The notes below the pieces were generated by a model. That model did not search any database. It was not told the DNA's origin and was given only the letters and a program-made list of their open reading frames with translations. From Flavobacteriaceae bacterium (GTDB taxonomy: Bacteria; Bacteroidota; Bacteroidia; Flavobacteriales; Flavobacteriaceae): DNA of 64,000 nt. The first letter of the stretch is position 1; every line of letters starts with the position of its first letter. This document shows, in pieces, positions 1 to 8,644 of this stretch. The stretch is from NCBI GenBank assembly GCA_016764435.1, contig JAESRX010000009.1, positions 1 through 64,000 on the forward strand, given 5' to 3'. Both the position numbers and the translations under genes were made by a program.

Positions 1-188
1 AATGCATCTAATTTCTCTTGATCAACTGCTTCAATACCTTCTTCGTATTTGTGCCAGTCAAATGTAGCTAAATCTGGATTTGCATTTTCAATTACTTTTT
101 CAGTAGTTTCTGTTGCTTCTGTTGTTACTTCGGTTGCTTGTACTTCTGGAGCTACTTGCTCCTCAGTTTTTTTTGTTTCTTCAGACAT
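1..188 (-). CDS. rpsA: 30S ribosomal protein S1, N-terminus (partial)
   Basis: Only the first 62 codons lie inside the window; the gene continues past position 1. The start is the ATG at 188-186. The protein opens with an acidic, low-complexity Glu/Thr/Val-rich leader and then reaches a conserved block (ATFDWHKYEEGIEAVDQEKL). This arrangement is characteristic of flavobacterial S1, in which the acidic tail precedes the first S1 RNA-binding domain. S1 helps the ribosome load mRNAs, which matters in a phylum with weak Shine-Dalgarno use. A consensus promoter lies about 125 bases upstream. The assignment rests on family memory of the N-terminus, since no S1 domain is within view. Confidence 0.85.
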   Translation of the reverse strand, partial: MSEETKKTEEQVAPEVQATEVTTEATETTEKVIENANPDLATFDWHKYEEGIEAVDQEKLDA

Positions 189-312
189 CTTGCTGAGTTA
201 CTATTTGTATCTTACTTTGTATTAAGTTATTAGACGGAAACAATGGTAAGAGTTGTTTATATAAAAATAATTGTATTCCCTTTTTTATAACTACTATCCG
301 TAAAAAGGTGTG

Positions 313-344
313 CAAATTTACGACATTATTTCTAATCTAACAAA
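313..344 (-). promoter_or_regulatory. Bacteroidota-type promoter of rpsA
   Basis: Read on the minus strand: TTTG (344-341), 20 bases, then TAAATTTG (320-313). This fits the TTTG-N19/20-TAnnTTTG consensus of Bacteroidota housekeeping promoters. It predicts a leader of roughly 120 bases before the rpsA ATG at 188. Confidence 0.65.
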
Positions 345-557
345 TTGATTTAAATGATATTAGAATTTAGTAGTAAGTAAAAAGCGATCTATTTTAAGGT
401 ACCTATTCCTAAGGTATCGATACGTGGTCAATCAGAGACCTAACATCATACACAAGATACCCGACGGGAATGGCAATCACTTTCATAAAAGAATAAGAAT
501 GGGGCTCCGTAAAAAGAGAAATCCTATGTACTGAATCAAATAGTCCTTTCATGAATA
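345..557. other. Gene-free spacer between rpsA promoter and lytTR gene
   Basis: I see no open frame with protein character, no tRNA-like fold and no clear terminator. The strand 3' to the LytTR gene contains only AT-rich unstructured sequence. Confidence 0.4.
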
Positions 558-1307
558 CTAACTATCCAACCATTTTTTAAAATCACGAACACGTTCTCTA
601 CTCACAATGATTGCTTCCTCAGTATAAGCATCTAATTTTAATTGCAAACGACTGTTTGTATAAGAGATAATATCATGGATATAATTGATGTTTACAAAAT
701 AGGTTCTATTTACTCGATAAAACAATGCCGGATTCAATAAACCTGTCAACTGCTCCAAGGGCATATCTACCAAATAACTCCGTTTATTATTGGTATATAT
801 ATAGGTGCTTTTATTTTCTGAATAAAAACACTCAATACTCTGTACCGGAATCAATTTAATATGCTGTCCTATTTTTACTGAAAAACGCGACTTATACGTG
901 GAGATCGTCGGTTGTAGCAATGCTTTCAATTCATTTATTTTCACCGATGATTGTTGCTTTTTCAAATCTGAATATTTCCGAATAGCGGTAGATAGCTCCT
1001 CATCATCTATTGGTTTTAATAAATAATCAATACTATTTAACTTAAACGCTTTCAATGCATACTCGTCATAAGCCGTAGTAAAGATAATGGCGCTCTGAAT
1101 CTCTATTTCTTCAAAAATTTCAAAAGACAATCCATCCGATAATTGAATGTCTAAAAAAATAATATCGGGATGGGCATTCGTATCAAACCAGTTAATGGCA
1201 CTTTCCACCGAATGTAACAACGCAATTACATTCATGTCTAATTTGATCAACATGCGTTCTAAGCGCCTTGCTGCTGGTTTTTCATCTTCTACTATTACTA
1301 CGTTCAT
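558..1307 (-). CDS. LytTR-family response regulator
   Basis: A two-domain transcriptional regulator of 249 residues. Residues 1-120 form a CheY-like receiver with the acidic pair E7/D8, the phosphoacceptor D53 (FLDIQLSDG) and K98 in the LLKP motif. Residues about 143-249 form a LytTR DNA-binding domain, including the VNRTYFVNINYI and VSRERVRDFKKWL blocks. It lies downstream of a LytS-type kinase and a 2TM protein on the same strand, so it is the probable partner of that kinase. The signal and target genes are unknown. Family assignment is secure; pairing is inferred from position. Confidence 0.93.
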   Translation of the reverse strand: MNVVIVEDEKPAARRLERMLIKLDMNVIALLHSVESAINWFDTNAHPDIIFLDIQLSDGLSFEIFEEIEIQSAIIFTTAYDEYALKAFKLNSIDYLLKPIDDEELSTAIRKYSDLKKQQSSVKINELKALLQPTISTYKSRFSVKIGQHIKLIPVQSIECFYSENKSTYIYTNNKRSYLVDMPLEQLTGLLNPALFYRVNRTYFVNINYIHDIISYTNSRLQLKLDAYTEEAIIVSRERVRDFKKWLDS

Positions 1308-1394
1308 TTTGGCTAATGGGTATATTTATTTTATTATTCCTTATTAAATCAGGGCACCAACTCAATACTCAGCGCTAAAACCTCCCTCCTATTT

Positions 1395-1712
1395 CTACTC
1401 CCAATACTCCGTCTTATCGCGATTCATGATCTCTTTAATTTTATTTTCTTCCCATTTTTTTCCTAATAAAAAATCCATTCCAAAGACACCGAAACCATGA
1501 AAAAAGAGTCCAATTCCCCAGAAAAACCAAAGTCCATAAGATTCCCGTTCCCAAAGAAAGCGAATGCTCCCTTCCTCCACTAATTTGGAAATAAATACAA
1601 ATCCATTAACGGCTAAATATACCGATAGGTGGATATAGAATCCTTTTATTTCCTTCACTTTCTTTTTTGCGCGTAGGTATTTTTCTTCTTCTGTAAATGT
1701 CGTTTTATTCAT
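1395..1712 (-). CDS. 2TM domain-containing small membrane protein
   Basis: A protein of 105 residues with the flavobacterial 2TM domain: a charged N-terminal helix (KYLRAKKKVKEIKGFY), two hydrophobic segments (about 27-45 and 60-80), and the C-terminal signature GKKWEENKIKEIM. Its whole length resembles the last ~95 residues of the adjacent histidine kinase, so the two are paralogous domains. It lies between kinase and response regulator, suggesting a role in sensing at the inner membrane or in association with the kinase. No biochemical role for the domain is known to me. Confidence 0.85.
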   Translation of the reverse strand: MNKTTFTEEEKYLRAKKKVKEIKGFYIHLSVYLAVNGFVFISKLVEEGSIRFLWERESYGLWFFWGIGLFFHGFGVFGMDFLLGKKWEENKIKEIMNRDKTEYWE

Positions 1713-1794
1713 TGCTTTAGCTTTTAAAATTAGACTTTTTATTTTACCCTTAAAAATGCATCTTCTTTGGCTTCATATTTCCTGTTCTCTATAA

Positions 1795-3129
1795 TTATTC
1801 CCACATTTGACTATCTTCCTGATCCATAAATTCTTTAATCTTTTTTTCTTCCCAATCTCCTCCTAATATGGGATGGTAACTAAACGCCTTAAACCCTTGA
1901 AATAACAAGCCAAAACCCCAGCCTATTGCCGCAAACCAAAACCATTGGATGGTATCCGGGGTATACCTATAATAGATAAAAACTAGGCAAGGAATCACCA
2001 ATACATACGACAGTAAACCACTGTAAAATGTCTTTATTTCTTTAACCCGTTCCACTGCTTTTAAATATTTTTGATTGTGAGATGTTCTAGTTTTCATTTT
2101 CTTAGATTTTTTAGTTAATAAGGGCAATGCTACTATAAATTGAGCATTGCTTTTTGTTATACTAACTTCTTTTTGAGTGATCAACTTATAGCGATCTATG
2201 ATATTTTTAAGTCCTATTTTCGTTCCTTTTTCTAAGCTTGATTTAGGATTGTAATTATTACTCACAACCAAAAACCCATCTTGTTCAACGATGTCAATAT
2301 TCAAAGGGGTGTGCTCTGAAACGCTATTGTGTTTTACCGCATTTTCTAATAATAACTGTAAAGAAAGTGGCATAATTCTCAAGGCAGGATTGCTCGCTTT
2401 TTCTGGGATAGAAAACACAACCGCATCTTCAAAACGCATTTTAAGTAAGTCCATATATACGCGCGCAAAATCCAACTCTTCTTCTAAACTAATTAAGTCC
2501 TTATTTTTTTGCTCCAACACATACCTATAAACCTTTGCTAACTTAGTAGTAAATTTTTCTGCCTGCTCAGGATTCTCACCGATTAAAGCCGTCAATACAT
2601 TTAAACTATTGAATAAAAAATGAGGATCGATCTGACTCTTTAAAGACTCATATTTAGCGGTTTCTGTTTTTGCTACAATCTGAATTTCTTTTACTTTAGT
2701 CTCATTCAGCTCTTTATAAAAAGCAATTAGATGAAACACTAAGATAATTAGAACCGTAACTATTATCCCGAAAACATACGGTCCTAAGGATTGCTTTTTC
2801 ATAAAAGAATCCATACTATTATCAAATATAATTACCGAGGTCACAAAATTCAACATCAATAAACACAAAAGTGTTAGCGCTATTGAATACCCGAAATTTA
2901 ACAATAACCTTTTTTTTGAGCCTTCATTTAAGGAACCGTTTTTTTTAAAATATATAAACAATTGCATATTAGCAAACCCAATGACGAAGGAATACATTTG
3001 ATAGATAAAAAAGGACTTTAATAAATAGTCAAAAGTCACATTTAAATCACCAAACATTAAAGATGACACAAGTTGAATCACTATTCCTATAAAAAAACAG
3101 CGTACCATATTTTTAACCAATGAATTCAT
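1795..3129 (-). CDS. LytS-type sensor histidine kinase fused to a 2TM domain
   Basis: The 444-residue protein has four predicted membrane helices in the first ~140 residues. A His_kinase domain follows, with H170 in the motif QIDPHFLFNSLN, then the ATP-binding N-box LLLENAVKHN (about 259-268) and the glycine motif GTKIGLKNI. From residue ~345 a complete 2TM domain is appended (HNQKYLKAVERVKEIKTFY ... GGDWEEKKIKEFM). An internal ATG at 2097 sits exactly where a stand-alone 2TM protein would start. The gene is upstream of the separate 2TM gene and the LytTR regulator, forming a likely three-gene signalling operon. The input signal cannot be read from the sequence. Confidence 0.9.
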   Translation of the reverse strand: MNSLVKNMVRCFFIGIVIQLVSSLMFGDLNVTFDYLLKSFFIYQMYSFVIGFANMQLFIYFKKNGSLNEGSKKRLLLNFGYSIALTLLCLLMLNFVTSVIIFDNSMDSFMKKQSLGPYVFGIIVTVLIILVFHLIAFYKELNETKVKEIQIVAKTETAKYESLKSQIDPHFLFNSLNVLTALIGENPEQAEKFTTKLAKVYRYVLEQKNKDLISLEEELDFARVYMDLLKMRFEDAVVFSIPEKASNPALRIMPLSLQLLLENAVKHNSVSEHTPLNIDIVEQDGFLVVSNNYNPKSSLEKGTKIGLKNIIDRYKLITQKEVSITKSNAQFIVALPLLTKKSKKMKTRTSHNQKYLKAVERVKEIKTFYSGLLSYVLVIPCLVFIYYRYTPDTIQWFWFAAIGWGFGLLFQGFKAFSYHPILGGDWEEKKIKEFMDQEDSQMWE

Positions 3130-3200
3130 AAAACAATAAATTATATTTTTTTTATAGATGCAAGTTAGATTAAATCATTAAGATATTGAAATCAACCTAT

Positions 3201-3624
3201 TTAAAACCTTATCTTGAGTTTTAAATTTTCCATCAAAAGATCAAAACTAGTACTTTCAAAATCTGGAGGCTCAAAATTCAAAGGGTTATTAGAAGTTCCA
3301 TAATCCTCTAAAGGCATCCCTTTTGGTGAAAAATCCAGCTGCTTATTATTGTTTTCGTCATGATAAGAAATAATAGCATAGCTTCCTGCAGCTACATTTC
3401 TAAATGATACTTTACTCGTATGCCCCCTTAATATCTACATAAACGCTCTTAATTGGTTGCTGTAAAAAACCTTCTTTATTAAACAAAGTGAAGGATACTC
3501 TTCCATTATTAGAACTCACGTTGTCTACAGAAACATGAATTGTATTTCCTTTTTGAATTGCAACAGGCTCATTTTGGTTGATTCCTGCGACATATAGTAA
3601 TAGCATGGTAATATATGTAATCAT
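3201..3624 (-). pseudogene. DUF2141 family secreted protein, frameshifted
   Basis: The first 70 codons (3624-3412) encode a signal peptide and the first half of a DUF2141 domain, ending in YVDIKGAYE and a stop. The other half is present in another frame: starting at HTSKVSFRNVAAGSYAI and running to a stop at 3203-3201, it carries the family's hallmark 'SYHDENNNKQLDFSPKGMP' and 'YGTSNNP' blocks. Removing one base from the C5 run at 3423-3427 (G5 on the coding strand) joins both halves. This is either a genuine frameshift or a homopolymer sequencing error. DUF2141 proteins are small secreted beta-sandwich proteins of unknown function. Confidence 0.8.
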
Positions 3625-3795
3625 AATTTTTAGTTTTTAGTCCCCTTCCTTTTTACGTGAGTAAGGCCGTGATTAGTTCTTAATTGGACAGCCCCTAAAC
3701 GGTAATTGACTTGAGATGTTGAGATGCCTTTTTTAAAACAGGTCTTGGTAGTTCTCGATTCTTATTTATAGACTCCAAATAGGGAGCTTACGATA

Positions 3796-3826
3796 CAAAT
3801 ATATACTTGAATCCTCTTTTACAAAA
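3796..3826 (-). promoter_or_regulatory. Candidate promoter upstream of DUF2141/kinase genes
   Basis: On the minus strand TTTTG (3826-3822) is followed after 18 bases by TATATTTG (3803-3796), a full match to TAnnTTTG. The first coding start is about 170 bases downstream, leaving a long leader in which I see no clear structure. Confidence 0.5.
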
Positions 3827-3880
3827 CATAAAACAACCGAACTGTCTAATACCGTAGATGAATTGTTTATCGTTTATAGA

Positions 3881-5053
3881 CTAGGACAATTCCTGTAAGT
3901 TCCTCTTAAATAAAGGCATGGAAATCAATAACATTACACCTCCTATCCCTAGCAGAACAAGCATGCGTGGTAAAATATCTATAAAGGATAAATTACGCCA
4001 GAAAATATCATAAAAGCCTTGAATCCCCCAGTAATTTAAACTCACCACTGCTATTTTTTGCATAAAAACAGGCATCACAAATAATGGAATCATACTACCT
4101 CCCAAAGCAGACATCGTCATAATAATCAACGTAGAAACACCGTTTAACTGTTGCCTTGTTTTTACAATAGACACTAAAAAAACACCAAAACCAGACACAG
4201 CAAAAGCCGTACAAAATACCATGGCCAATAGTGAAATAACATCTTTAAAAATATGTAAATCAAAAGCAATCCAAGCAAATAAAAACATCATCAACAGTTG
4301 TACAACAGACACACATATTGACATTACTAATTTTCCAAACAATAAATGCAGGGGTTTAATAGGCGCCGTTATTAAGCGCTTAAATGTCCCATTCTCTTTT
4401 TCATCTAAGAGTCCTCCCCCGACAGCTACAATACTAAAAAGCAACATCATAATAGCCGTTCCTGAAACTGCTTGTATCAAACCTAAACTATCTTTATCTA
4501 CCTCCTTTTCCGAAACAGAAACAACCTCTAATCCTGAGGACTGAAAAGTATCATTCATCTCTTTTTTAATTTTCTGTCTCAATTTTACTGACATCCCAGC
4601 AAATTTTTCGCTAAAAAAACGAGCCATTTTTCCTTTTACAACATACTGCCGTAAAACTCCTTCTAAAAACCCAACTTGAATCCTTTTTGATTCGTCTACA
4701 AACAATTGGTATTTTAATCTAGGTATCCCATTTTCAATTACAGTTTCCAGTACTAATTGAGCTACATAACTTCCTTTCTTAACTAATTCTAAGCCTTCCT
4801 CCAGTGGCTTTTCTATTAATTTTATTTGCTTGACACTTCTTAAATCAGCTATAACTTTGTTGATTTTTTCTGTAGGATACTCGGTAGAAACGATTAATTT
4901 TATACGCGTCATTTTAGTGCTTGACTTCCCTATTCCACCAAACGCAAACGCAAATAACGTAATTAGAAGAATGGGCAATAAAAAGGTAAGTAACACCCCT
5001 TTTTTATCTTTTAAGAATAATTTAATATCCTTTTTAGCTATAATTAGTATCAT
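3881..5053 (-). CDS. ABC-2 type transporter permease
   Basis: The membrane subunit of an ABC exporter, 390 residues. It has one N-terminal helix (FLLPILLITLFAFAFGGIG), a ~170-residue extracytoplasmic loop, then five helices near residues 195-385. The cytoplasmic motif 'LLDEKENGTFKRLITAPIKP' is typical of the YhhJ/DrrB-like ABC-2 family. It is 2 bases downstream of the ATPase gene, so the two are co-transcribed and co-translated. The substrate is unknown; relatives export drugs, lipids or polysaccharide. Confidence 0.92.
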   Translation of the reverse strand: MILIIAKKDIKLFLKDKKGVLLTFLLPILLITLFAFAFGGIGKSSTKMTRIKLIVSTEYPTEKINKVIADLRSVKQIKLIEKPLEEGLELVKKGSYVAQLVLETVIENGIPRLKYQLFVDESKRIQVGFLEGVLRQYVVKGKMARFFSEKFAGMSVKLRQKIKKEMNDTFQSSGLEVVSVSEKEVDKDSLGLIQAVSGTAIMMLLFSIVAVGGGLLDEKENGTFKRLITAPIKPLHLLFGKLVMSICVSVVQLLMMFLFAWIAFDLHIFKDVISLLAMVFCTAFAVSGFGVFLVSIVKTRQQLNGVSTLIIMTMSALGGSMIPLFVMPVFMQKIAVVSLNYWGIQGFYDIFWRNLSFIDILPRMLVLLGIGGVMLLISMPLFKRNLQELS

Positions 5054-5055
5054 AA

Positions 5056-5967
5056 TTAATCTCTTAAGTTAGTTCCTGTTAACTCCATAAATAATTGTTC
5101 TAAATTGGGTTTTAAAAAATCGATATTGACGATATTTAAGCCTTTTAAATTCAATATTTCTAGCACACTCGTCAACGCTTCATTCTTATTACATTTTAAG
5201 ACGAGCACCTCACCTTTCCAATAAAAATCGACGGGAAGCAGCAATTCAATAGCACGTACGTCCTCCTGAAACGAAATGGAAATTTGACTTTCCTTAGACG
5301 ATGACTGTAATAATTCCTCCAAACTTCCTTGTACTAAGACCTCTCCTTTATCGATAATTGCTATCTGAGTACACAAGCGAGCTACTTCCGTCATATAGTG
5401 CGTAGAGTACACTACCGTAGTCCCTTTTTCTTTCAATTTCTCTATGATTTCAAAAATTCTATTTCTACTTTGAGGATCTATTCCCACTGTCGGTTCGTCC
5501 ATTAAAACTAATGAAGGGTTGTGTAATAATGCGACCGCTATATTCACCCGACGTTTCATGCCTCCAGAATAGGTTTTCAACAAGTCATTTTTTCTAGATT
5601 CCAAGCCTATCAAGGCTAACAATTCCGAAATACGTTCTTTTAATAAGTTTCCTTTTAACCCATATAAACTCCCAAAAAAATGCAAATTTTCAAGCGCAGA
5701 AAATGCTTCATACAAAGCAATTTCCTGAGGCACAAACCCCAAATCCTTTTGCACCTGTAATTTATGTTGTTTTACATCCAATGCATTTATCATTACAGTT
5801 CCAGAGGACGCTTGCAATAAACCACTCAATAAATGCATTAGGGTTGACTTCCCAGCTCCATTCGGTCCCAACAAGCCAAAAACTGCTCCTTTAGGAATAC
5901 TCAGGTTTAAATCTGTAAATACTTGATGCGTATCATACGCCAAAGAAACTTTTTCAAATTGTATCAT
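5056..5967 (-). CDS. ABC transporter ATP-binding protein
   Basis: The nucleotide-binding subunit for the adjacent permease, 303 residues. Walker A is GPNGAGKST (34-42), the Q-loop is around Q81, the signature YSGGM is at 133-137, and Walker B LVLMDEP is at 153-159, followed by the H-loop in YSTHYM. The C-terminal ~80 residues form the accessory region common in DrrA/CcmA-like exporters. It is the first gene of a two-gene operon. Confidence 0.95.
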   Translation of the reverse strand: MIQFEKVSLAYDTHQVFTDLNLSIPKGAVFGLLGPNGAGKSTLMHLLSGLLQASSGTVMINALDVKQHKLQVQKDLGFVPQEIALYEAFSALENLHFFGSLYGLKGNLLKERISELLALIGLESRKNDLLKTYSGGMKRRVNIAVALLHNPSLVLMDEPTVGIDPQSRNRIFEIIEKLKEKGTTVVYSTHYMTEVARLCTQIAIIDKGEVLVQGSLEELLQSSSKESQISISFQEDVRAIELLLPVDFYWKGEVLVLKCNKNEALTSVLEILNLKGLNIVNIDFLKPNLEQLFMELTGTNLRD

Positions 5968-6675
5968 AACCTTGTTTTTTAGTCCTACAAATGTGTTGGA
6001 AAACTACCGTCTACACAATTAAACAATACTCAACTGTTATAAATGGAACTTGAATTGTCTGTGCGTTTAAATTAGATGCCTACTCAATATTTCAGCAACA
6101 TACTATCACAGAACAACACCATGCAATTTGATGCTAATTACCCCCTTCCTCCTGTCCCTATTAAACCACAGGTAACACACAACATATCGTTAACACTGTA
6201 ACAAACATAAAGACCGACGTATCCAAAGGAAAGTCGGATTGATCCATCTAAAAAAAGCAACTGTATTTTCAGTTATTGCTACTCATATTTAGTTACTATC
6301 TTTATAAGTAACTAGTCAGCTCCAATGATTGAATACAAATTTAGCGACACCTCCGAGTGCATCAATCACATGAAGTCAAATATGAATACTTCTGTCGATG
6401 ACAGCTCTAATCTGAGTAAAACCTCGGGCAGTTCATTAAAAAATAGCCAAAACCAACTCTGATAGATACCCGCAGTTTTAAAATCATTTACTCTCGCAGT
6501 CTTTCGTAGGGAATCGGTTGGTACTGATCTGTGTTACAACAGTATTTAAACAGCGTAAATCCAAGACTACCCGACTTAGGGAATTAGATTCAAAAAAAAG
6601 TACTTCTTAGAAAATTTTACAATGGAAACCTAGAAAACAGAAAACATAGAAAGCCTCTTTTTAGTGAAATAAATT
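5968..6675. other. Gene-free AT-rich stretch between ABC exporter and toxin relic
   Basis: About 700 bases without a convincing gene. The only start-to-stop frame of note (6121-6201, 27 codons) has no recognisable motif. The stretch may be part of the decayed island that begins at 6676, but nothing in it matches a toxin carrier domain that I recognise. Confidence 0.4.
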
Positions 6676-7382
6676 GTGGATTTCCGCACATTGAGGCATT
6701 TATTATCAATTATATTCATTTTTCTCTATATTTATAAAAAAAATCGTAAAAAATCAAAAGTTGTACTTGTGAAAGTTGAAACAAGACTTAAAGAGACTGG
6801 TAAATTTACAACATCAGGAAAACCTGAAAAAGATATGCTGGAACGTTTACTCAAACAAGCATCTATTAAATTGGAATTAGAAGAATTTTTAGACTTTAAT
6901 CCTGCTATAATAAAAGACCAAACCTCCAATAAACTAAAACACCCTAATTTCAATACCGATTATACGTTAAAAGACGTGACAAAAACTCCTTCAACAAAAA
7001 TAATCAACAAATACAAAAAAGGAACAACAACCAATATCAACTATTTTATGGAAACGGCTTTTAATGATGCACATCCAAAATACAAATATTATTATAAAAT
7101 TTCTTTTTTGGAGATGAAGGTGGTCGAAAAGACGATGCAAAACAAATTAAATCAAAGTCTGTATCTGTTTTTAAAAGTCGAAAAAACACCGATGTTACTC
7201 ACAAATTATTACATGCAATAGGTTTAATCCATAGTTTTAAAAATAATGATTACGACTTTAAAAAAGGAGCGACTAAAAACAGTATGGATTACTCATCAAA
7301 CAAAAATCACTTAAATGAATATACTTTTGTTACAAAAGAAAATACGATTATTGCTCAACGTGAGTGGCAATTTGGTTACATA
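6676..7382 (+). pseudogene. Decayed zincin-like polymorphic toxin C-terminus
   Basis: The first frame (6676-7221, GTG start uncertain) encodes a region resembling the segment just before the metallopeptidase tip of Bacteroidota polymorphic toxins (LEEFLDFNP, DYTLKDVTKTP, TTNINYFMETAFNDAHPKYK). The frame is lost at the T6 run 7104-7109. In the next frame the protein continues FFGDEGGRKDDAK, then THKLLHAIGLIHSF, then NSMDYS. This has the spacing of an HExxHxxGxxH zincin site with a downstream MDYS Met-turn, but the catalytic Glu is Lys (HKLLH, 7200-7214). One added T restores a single frame. Family resemblance is from memory and needs a search. Confidence 0.6.
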
Positions 7383-7768
7383 GAAGTTATAAAACCCAAA
7401 AACGCTTATTTCCATACATTTAATAAATATTACAAAAACGGGGAGTTAAAATTAAAAAGTGATTTTTTCCTAATGATTTTGAAAAAGGCATTTGGAAAGA
7501 ATACGACCAACAAGCTCATTTAACAAAAGAAATCGATTACGACAAACCTTATAAATTCACTTTTAAAGATATTTTAAAAATAATTAAAATAAGAAATATT
7601 GAGATGAATGGTTATGGTTTTGAAATCTTTAGAAATATTGTAGAGAACAAATCAATGTGGAGTATTACTTGGGAAAAAGAAGACAAAAGTAATTTACATA
7701 GAATAATTGATGAAATAACAGGTGAAATAACAAAAGAATTTGATGTAGATTATCCAGAACTTGATTAA
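7383..7768 (+). pseudogene. Immunity-like protein remnant, fused to toxin and frameshifted
   Basis: Continuing in frame from the toxin tip (REWQFGYI) the sequence reads EVIKPKNAYFHTFNKYYKNG, which looks like the beginning of MORN-like immunity proteins found beside such toxins. The frame breaks at the T6 run 7463-7468. The next frame gives NDFEKGIWKEYDQQAHLTKE, then YDKPYKFTFKDIL, then SMWSITWEKED, and stops at 7766-7768. One added T repairs it. A separate stop and start between toxin and immunity parts are absent, suggesting a deletion fused them. An ATG at 7284 (MDYSSNK) lies inside the toxin part, so it is probably not a true start. Confidence 0.55.
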
Positions 7769-8038
7769 AAAATGCAAGAATGTATTTGAAAAAATTAAAA
7801 CATACTGAATACAATTCTTTAAAATTAGATTGGCACAAAGACTTTGAAAAGAGGGGTGTAAACTCAACGCTGTCTGAATAAAAAAAGTATTAAACTTTTA
7901 TTTAAACCAGCAGTTGTGCTTATTCTTTGAGTGCAACGAGTACTGATTCGTTACGAATTCACATTGACCGCATCATTCCAAAAACAGTTAATCAAATCAC
8001 AAAAAAATCATAAATCTCTAGGTTCTAAAAATATACCC

Positions 8039-8046
8039 TATATTTG
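8039..8046 (+). promoter_or_regulatory. -7 box implying a leaderless transcript
   Basis: TATATTTG matches TAnnTTTG and ends 6 bases before the ATG at 8053. In Bacteroidota transcription begins a few bases after this box, so the mRNA should start at or next to the initiation codon. Confidence 0.55.
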
Positions 8047-8052
8047 TCGCGC

Positions 8053-8541
8053 ATGAAAATCAATAAACTAATCATATCTCTTTTATTACTCCTCACCTAT
8101 GCTTTTGGATTTGCACATAGTGCCATTCCACATGTAGATGGAGGACATGCTAATTTACAGCTTCAGACGGAAACAATCCTCACCCATAGTCATGCGCATC
8201 ATCAGCATGCTACAGGAGAAACTTCAGAGGATAATCACGAACATTTATCACACGACAATCACTACGACACGAACATAACAGACTATCTATTATGTGTCTT
8301 AAATGAGATGGAGCATAAGGATTCAAATTGCAATGTATTGCAATATATTCCACTCAAACGTTCTAATAAAAACCTTGAAAACTTGAGTAAAACGGCTGTT
8401 ATCGCCCTGGTTTACTCCTTTTTCATATACCTTGAACAGCCTGTAGAAAGTGTAAGTTATTACTCAAATAATGCACCGCTATTCAAATCACCCCCCTTAT
8501 TAAATTCGCCTAACAGAGGCCCTCCTTCTTTTACTTGTTAA
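8053..8541 (+). CDS. His-rich secreted small protein of metal-efflux locus
   Basis: A 162-residue protein with an N-terminal hydrophobic signal (MKINKLIISLLLLLTYAFG). A His/Asp/Glu-rich segment follows (about 45-75: THSHAHHQHATG, DNHEHLSHDNHYD), suitable for binding Zn, Cu, Ni or Co. There is one further hydrophobic segment near residues 112-128 and a Pro-rich tail. I chose the ATG at 8053; an in-frame TTG nine bases upstream overlaps the -7 box and is unlikely. It precedes an RND metal pump by about 100 bases on the same strand, so it may act as a periplasmic metal chaperone or sensor. I do not recognise a named family. Confidence 0.75.
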   Translation: MKINKLIISLLLLLTYAFGFAHSAIPHVDGGHANLQLQTETILTHSHAHHQHATGETSEDNHEHLSHDNHYDTNITDYLLCVLNEMEHKDSNCNVLQYIPLKRSNKNLENLSKTAVIALVYSFFIYLEQPVESVSYYSNNAPLFKSPPLLNSPNRGPPSFTC

Positions 8542-8644
8542 TTTATAGTAACATCATTTATTGATGTGACAATTATTGTTTGTAAAAATTGAAAAACATT
8601 TTCATTTTTCACAAGCTTTCCATTCATTTAGCATTTAAAAAAAT

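Noticed and set aside
6121-6201. 27-codon frame beginning MQFDANYPLPP
   Set aside because: No recognised motif or context; could be chance in AT-rich DNA.
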